From Streptomyces griseomycini (lineage in GTDB: Bacteria; Actinomycetota; Actinomycetes; Streptomycetales; Streptomycetaceae), in the NCBI RefSeq assembly GCF_014203535.1, contig NZ_JACHJI010000004.1, forward strand, positions 372,001-436,000: a stretch of 64,000 nt of DNA, read 5' to 3'. Below, in pieces: positions 61,853 through 64,000 of the stretch. Under the pieces are notes generated by a model. It was not told the origin of the DNA and searched no databases. It worked only from the letters and a program-made list of their open reading frames with translations. Numbering within the stretch: position 1 is the first letter of the stretch; every line of letters begins with the position of its first letter. The position numbers and the translations under genes are program-made.

Positions 61853-62556
61853 TCGGCGGTCCGCCGTATCACGTACCCGAAGCCCCGCACGGTCCGGATC
61901 AGCGGCTCACCGGTGTCGTCCAGCTTGCGCCGCAGCCGGCTGATCACCAGCTCCACGACGTTGGAACGGCCCCCGAAGCCGTACTCCCACACGTGGTCGA
62001 GGATCTGGGCCTTGGTCAGCACGGCCGGCGACCTGCGCATCAGGTAGCGCAGCACCTCGTACTCGGTCGGGGTCAGCGACAGCAGCCGCTCCCCGCGCCG
62101 CACCTCACGGGTGTCCTCGTCCATCGTCAGGTCCGCCACCCGCAGCACCGACCGCCGGAACCCCGGACCCGCGCTGCGCCGCAGCACCGTCCGCAGCCGC
62201 GCCATCAGCTCCTCCACGGCGAACGGTTTGACCAGGTAGTCGTCCCCGCCCCGGGTCAGCCCGGCCACCCGGTCGGCCACCCCGTCGCGGGCGGTGAGGA
62301 ACACCACCGGCACCATCGTCCCGGAGCGGCGCAGCCGGTCCAGGACGCCGAAGCCGTCGACGTCCGGCAGCATCAGGTCGAGCACCACGATGTCCGGGCG
62401 GAACCCGGCGGCGCGGCGCAGCGCCTCCTCACCCGAGTACGCGGTGACCGCCTCCCAGCCCTCGTAACGGGCGACGGTCGCCACCAGGTCGGCTATCGGC
62501 GGGTCGTCGTCCACGACGAGGAGTCGTACTTTTTCCACCCGCCCATACTGCGGCAC
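61849..62556 (-). CDS. OmpR-family response regulator (second system)
   Basis: The product is 235 residues from GTG 62556; GTG 62538 is an alternative start (VEKVRLLVVDDD). It has the acidic pair VVDDDPPIADLV, the phospho-acceptor Asp60 in DIVVLDLMLPDVDGFGVL, the Lys in GDDYLVKPFAVEELM, and the winged helix LTPTEYEVLRYLMRRSPAVL with SNVVELVISRLRRKLDD. The 5' end faces the ferric-reductase-like gene with 131 bp between, which suggests it may control that divergent gene. Confidence 0.93.
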   Translation of the reverse strand: MPQYGRVEKVRLLVVDDDPPIADLVATVARYEGWEAVTAYSGEEALRRAAGFRPDIVVLDLMLPDVDGFGVLDRLRRSGTMVPVVFLTARDGVADRVAGLTRGGDDYLVKPFAVEELMARLRTVLRRSAGPGFRRSVLRVADLTMDEDTREVRRGERLLSLTPTEYEVLRYLMRRSPAVLTKAQILDHVWEYGFGGRSNVVELVISRLRRKLDDTGEPLIRTVRGFGYVIRRTAE

Positions 62557-62687
62557 ACCGCGCCCGGCGCCGGAGGCGGTGCACCGTCACGTCTCGATCG
62601 ACAAGAACCTGAAAGTCGGCCGACAGGGAATCGACAGCGCCCGTGACCAGGCTCGGAGCCCCAGGACCCGATCGAGGAGTTTCCGGC

Positions 62688-63585
62688 GTGACAGCTGTCC
62701 CATCGCCTCCCGCGCCCCCCACCGCGGGGCGACGCCCCGGGGCGGTGGCGCGCATCGGCCTGTACGGCCTGCTCGCCGCGAACGCGGCGGCGGTGGCCGT
62801 CTTCTTCGTCCAGGCGGGCTTCGGCGCCAACGCCCTCCTCCTGCTGGGCCGCCTCACCGGCCTGTACGCCGCCCTGCTGATGGCGTTCCAGCTGCTGCTG
62901 GTGGCCCGGCTGCCCTGGCTGGACCGCCGGATCGGCATGGACCGGCTGACCCTGTGGCACCGCCGGGTCGGTTTCGGAGTGCTGTGGACGCTCCTCGGCC
63001 ACGCGGTCCTCACCACCCTCGGCTACGCCGAGATGTCCTCCATGGACCCGGTGGACCAGCTCGTCGACCTCGCGGAGACCGTCGAGGGCGTGCTGCGCGC
63101 GGTCGTCGCGCTGGCGCTGATCCTCGTCGTCGGCGCGGTCTCCGCCCGCCGCGCGCGGCGCCGCCTCGCCTACGAGACCTGGCACTTCATCCACCTCTAC
63201 ACCTACGTCGCCGTGGTGCTGGCCTTCACCCACCAGGTCGCCGTCGGGTCCACCTTCACCGCCTCGGCCGCCGCCACCGCCTACTGGTACGGGCTGTGGG
63301 GCGCCGCCCTCGGCGCGGTGTTCGCCGGCCGGCTGGTCCTTCCACTGTGGCGGAACCGGCGCCACCGGTTGCGGGTCACGGCCGTCGTCCCCGAGAACGA
63401 CGTTCCGGACGGCGGGGTTTCCCGTGGTGGGCGCGGGGCAGGCGGCGGCGTAGCGCGGGGGGCGCGTTCCGGGGTCCTGTCGGAGGCGCCGTCTACACTC
63501 GACCGGCGACGGACCAGCAGACCGACAGACCGACAGACCGCGCGACCTTGGCCCAAGCTCCCGCCCCCGAAGGGTATTCGGCGTC
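62688..63585 (+). pseudogene. Ferric-reductase-like transmembrane protein, truncated after the membrane domain
   Basis: The GTG at 62688 has GAGGAG upstream. The first 235 residues are a good ferric reductase-like membrane domain with haem-ligand His pairs: RLTLWHRRVGFGVLWTLLGH, YETWHFIHLYTYVAVVLAFT, and THQVAVGSTF. After HRLRVTAVVPEND, the FAD/NAD domain expected next (RxYS and later motifs) is missing. A Gly/Arg-rich string follows, then repeated ACCGACAG units, and the frame stays open past 64000 as antisense-like sequence through the ABC gene. The gene probably lost its 3' half by deletion. A truncated membrane product cannot be excluded. Confidence 0.7.
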
Positions 63586-64000
63586 TTGATACGGATCGAC
63601 TCAGTCACGAAGCGGTACCCGGACGGCACGGTGGCGGTCGACCGGCTCTCCCTGGACGTCCCGGACCGCTCGATCACCGTTCTCGTCGGTCCCTCGGGCT
63701 GCGGCAAGACCACCACCCTCCGCATGATCAACCGGATGGTCGAACCCACCGAGGGCGCGATCCTCCTCGACGGCGAGGACGTCCGGCGGCGACCCGTCAC
63801 CGCCCTGCGCCGGTCCATGGGGTACGTCATCCAGAACGCCGGGCTCTTCCCGCACCGCACCATCGTCGACAACATCGCCACCGTGCCCCGCATGCTCGGC
63901 TGGGGCAGGCGGCGCGCCCGGGAGCGGGCCGCGGAGCTGATGGAACGGGTGGGCCTGGACACGGCGTTGGCCGAGCGGTACCCCTACCAGCTCTCCGGCG
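63586..64000 (+). CDS. Glycine betaine/choline-type ABC transporter ATP-binding protein (5' part)
   Basis: The start is TTG 63586 (IRIDSVTKRYPDGTVAVDRL), and the frame is open to the window end with 138 residues visible. Walker A is VGPSGCGKTTTLRMINRM, the Q-loop is VIQNAGLFPHRTIVDNI, and the ABC signature begins at YQLSG at the edge. MVEPTEG and NIATVPRMLGW are typical of OpuCA/ProV-type ATPases for quaternary amine osmoprotectants. The permease genes are presumably downstream. It follows a disrupted gene and has no clear ribosome site (AAGGG lies 11 nt upstream). Confidence 0.85.
   Translation, partial: MIRIDSVTKRYPDGTVAVDRLSLDVPDRSITVLVGPSGCGKTTTLRMINRMVEPTEGAILLDGEDVRRRPVTALRRSMGYVIQNAGLFPHRTIVDNIATVPRMLGWGRRRARERAAELMERVGLDTALAERYPYQLSG

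Noticed and set aside
62579..63589. A 336-residue plus-strand frame
   Set aside because: It is Arg/Pro/Gly-rich shadow of the ferric-reductase-like gene in the next frame, which has the membrane helices and haem His residues.
1..64000. CRISPR array, tRNA/rRNA genes, insertion sequences, prophage or a replication origin
   Set aside because: No regular repeat-spacer series, no recognisable tRNA arms, no transposase or integrase motifs, and no DnaA-box cluster were seen by eye.

Overview
The window is Streptomyces-type chromosomal DNA. It has very high GC, G/C-rich third codon positions, many GTG starts (and one TTG), and gene families and orders typical of the genus: hemE next to a DUF3000 gene and RNase D, hemG-hemQ, a TIGR04222/DUF692 pair, murC outside a dcw cluster, and SARP-type regulators. 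No rRNA, tRNA, CRISPR array, insertion sequence or prophage was seen. Most of it is ordinary core or near-core sequence, with two or three patches of accessory or decaying genes.

Layout. 1-4.3 kb: the 5' part of a GH2 beta-mannosidase-like gene, divergent from a sugar ABC importer (binding protein and two permeases), with two similar ACCGGT-centred sites between them. 4.3-7.2 kb: a trkA-trkH potassium uptake operon. 7.6-12 kb: RNase D, an orphan LuxR-type regulator with Glu at the phospho-acceptor position, DUF3000, and hemE. 12.1-25.6 kb: a more variable stretch with a PAS/SpoIIE phosphatase, a doubly frameshifted alpha/beta hydrolase beside a 64-bp remnant of a rhomboid gene end, an ectABCD 5-hydroxyectoine operon with a SAV_915-type gene coupled to its 3' end, a tail-anchored hemerythrin-like protein, a YbdK-type ligase, HflX, an M20 peptidase and an intact rhomboid protease. 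26-38.6 kb: core metabolism (CoA-disulfide-reductase-like flavoprotein, DUF4349 lipoprotein, HemG, HemQ, secreted peptidase, TIGR04222 membrane protein, DUF692 enzyme, a MATE gene with a premature stop, a PTH2-like protein, an unlisted 59-residue zinc-ribbon-like protein, a polysaccharide deacetylase lipoprotein).

38.6-47.5 kb: Rieske/FAD oxidoreductase, a probably leaderless and self-repressed ArsR-SRPBCC pair, PhoX, a slipin, a short run of gene remnants (SUKH-like, VOC-like), then a beta-carbonic anhydrase-SulP operon. 47.9-57 kb: ZapE, a RibD-C reductase, a conserved protein, MurC, MsrB, a large BTAD/ATPase regulator and a flavin monooxygenase. 57-64 kb: two complete two-component systems interspersed with decaying genes (glycosyltransferase 2, NAD-epimerase, truncated ferric reductase), then the start of a betaine/choline-type ABC ATPase.

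Shared themes. Osmotic adaptation recurs: K+ uptake by TrkAH, ectoine/5-hydroxyectoine synthesis, and a quaternary-amine-type ABC ATPase at the right edge. Haem synthesis is represented by hemE, hemG and hemQ, the actinobacterial coproporphyrin branch. There are several damaged genes, and two different kinds of damage each occur twice: TGA at a probable Trp codon (MATE, GT2), and one extra C in a six-C run (both hits in the alpha/beta hydrolase). Raw reads should be checked before all of these are taken as real pseudogenes.
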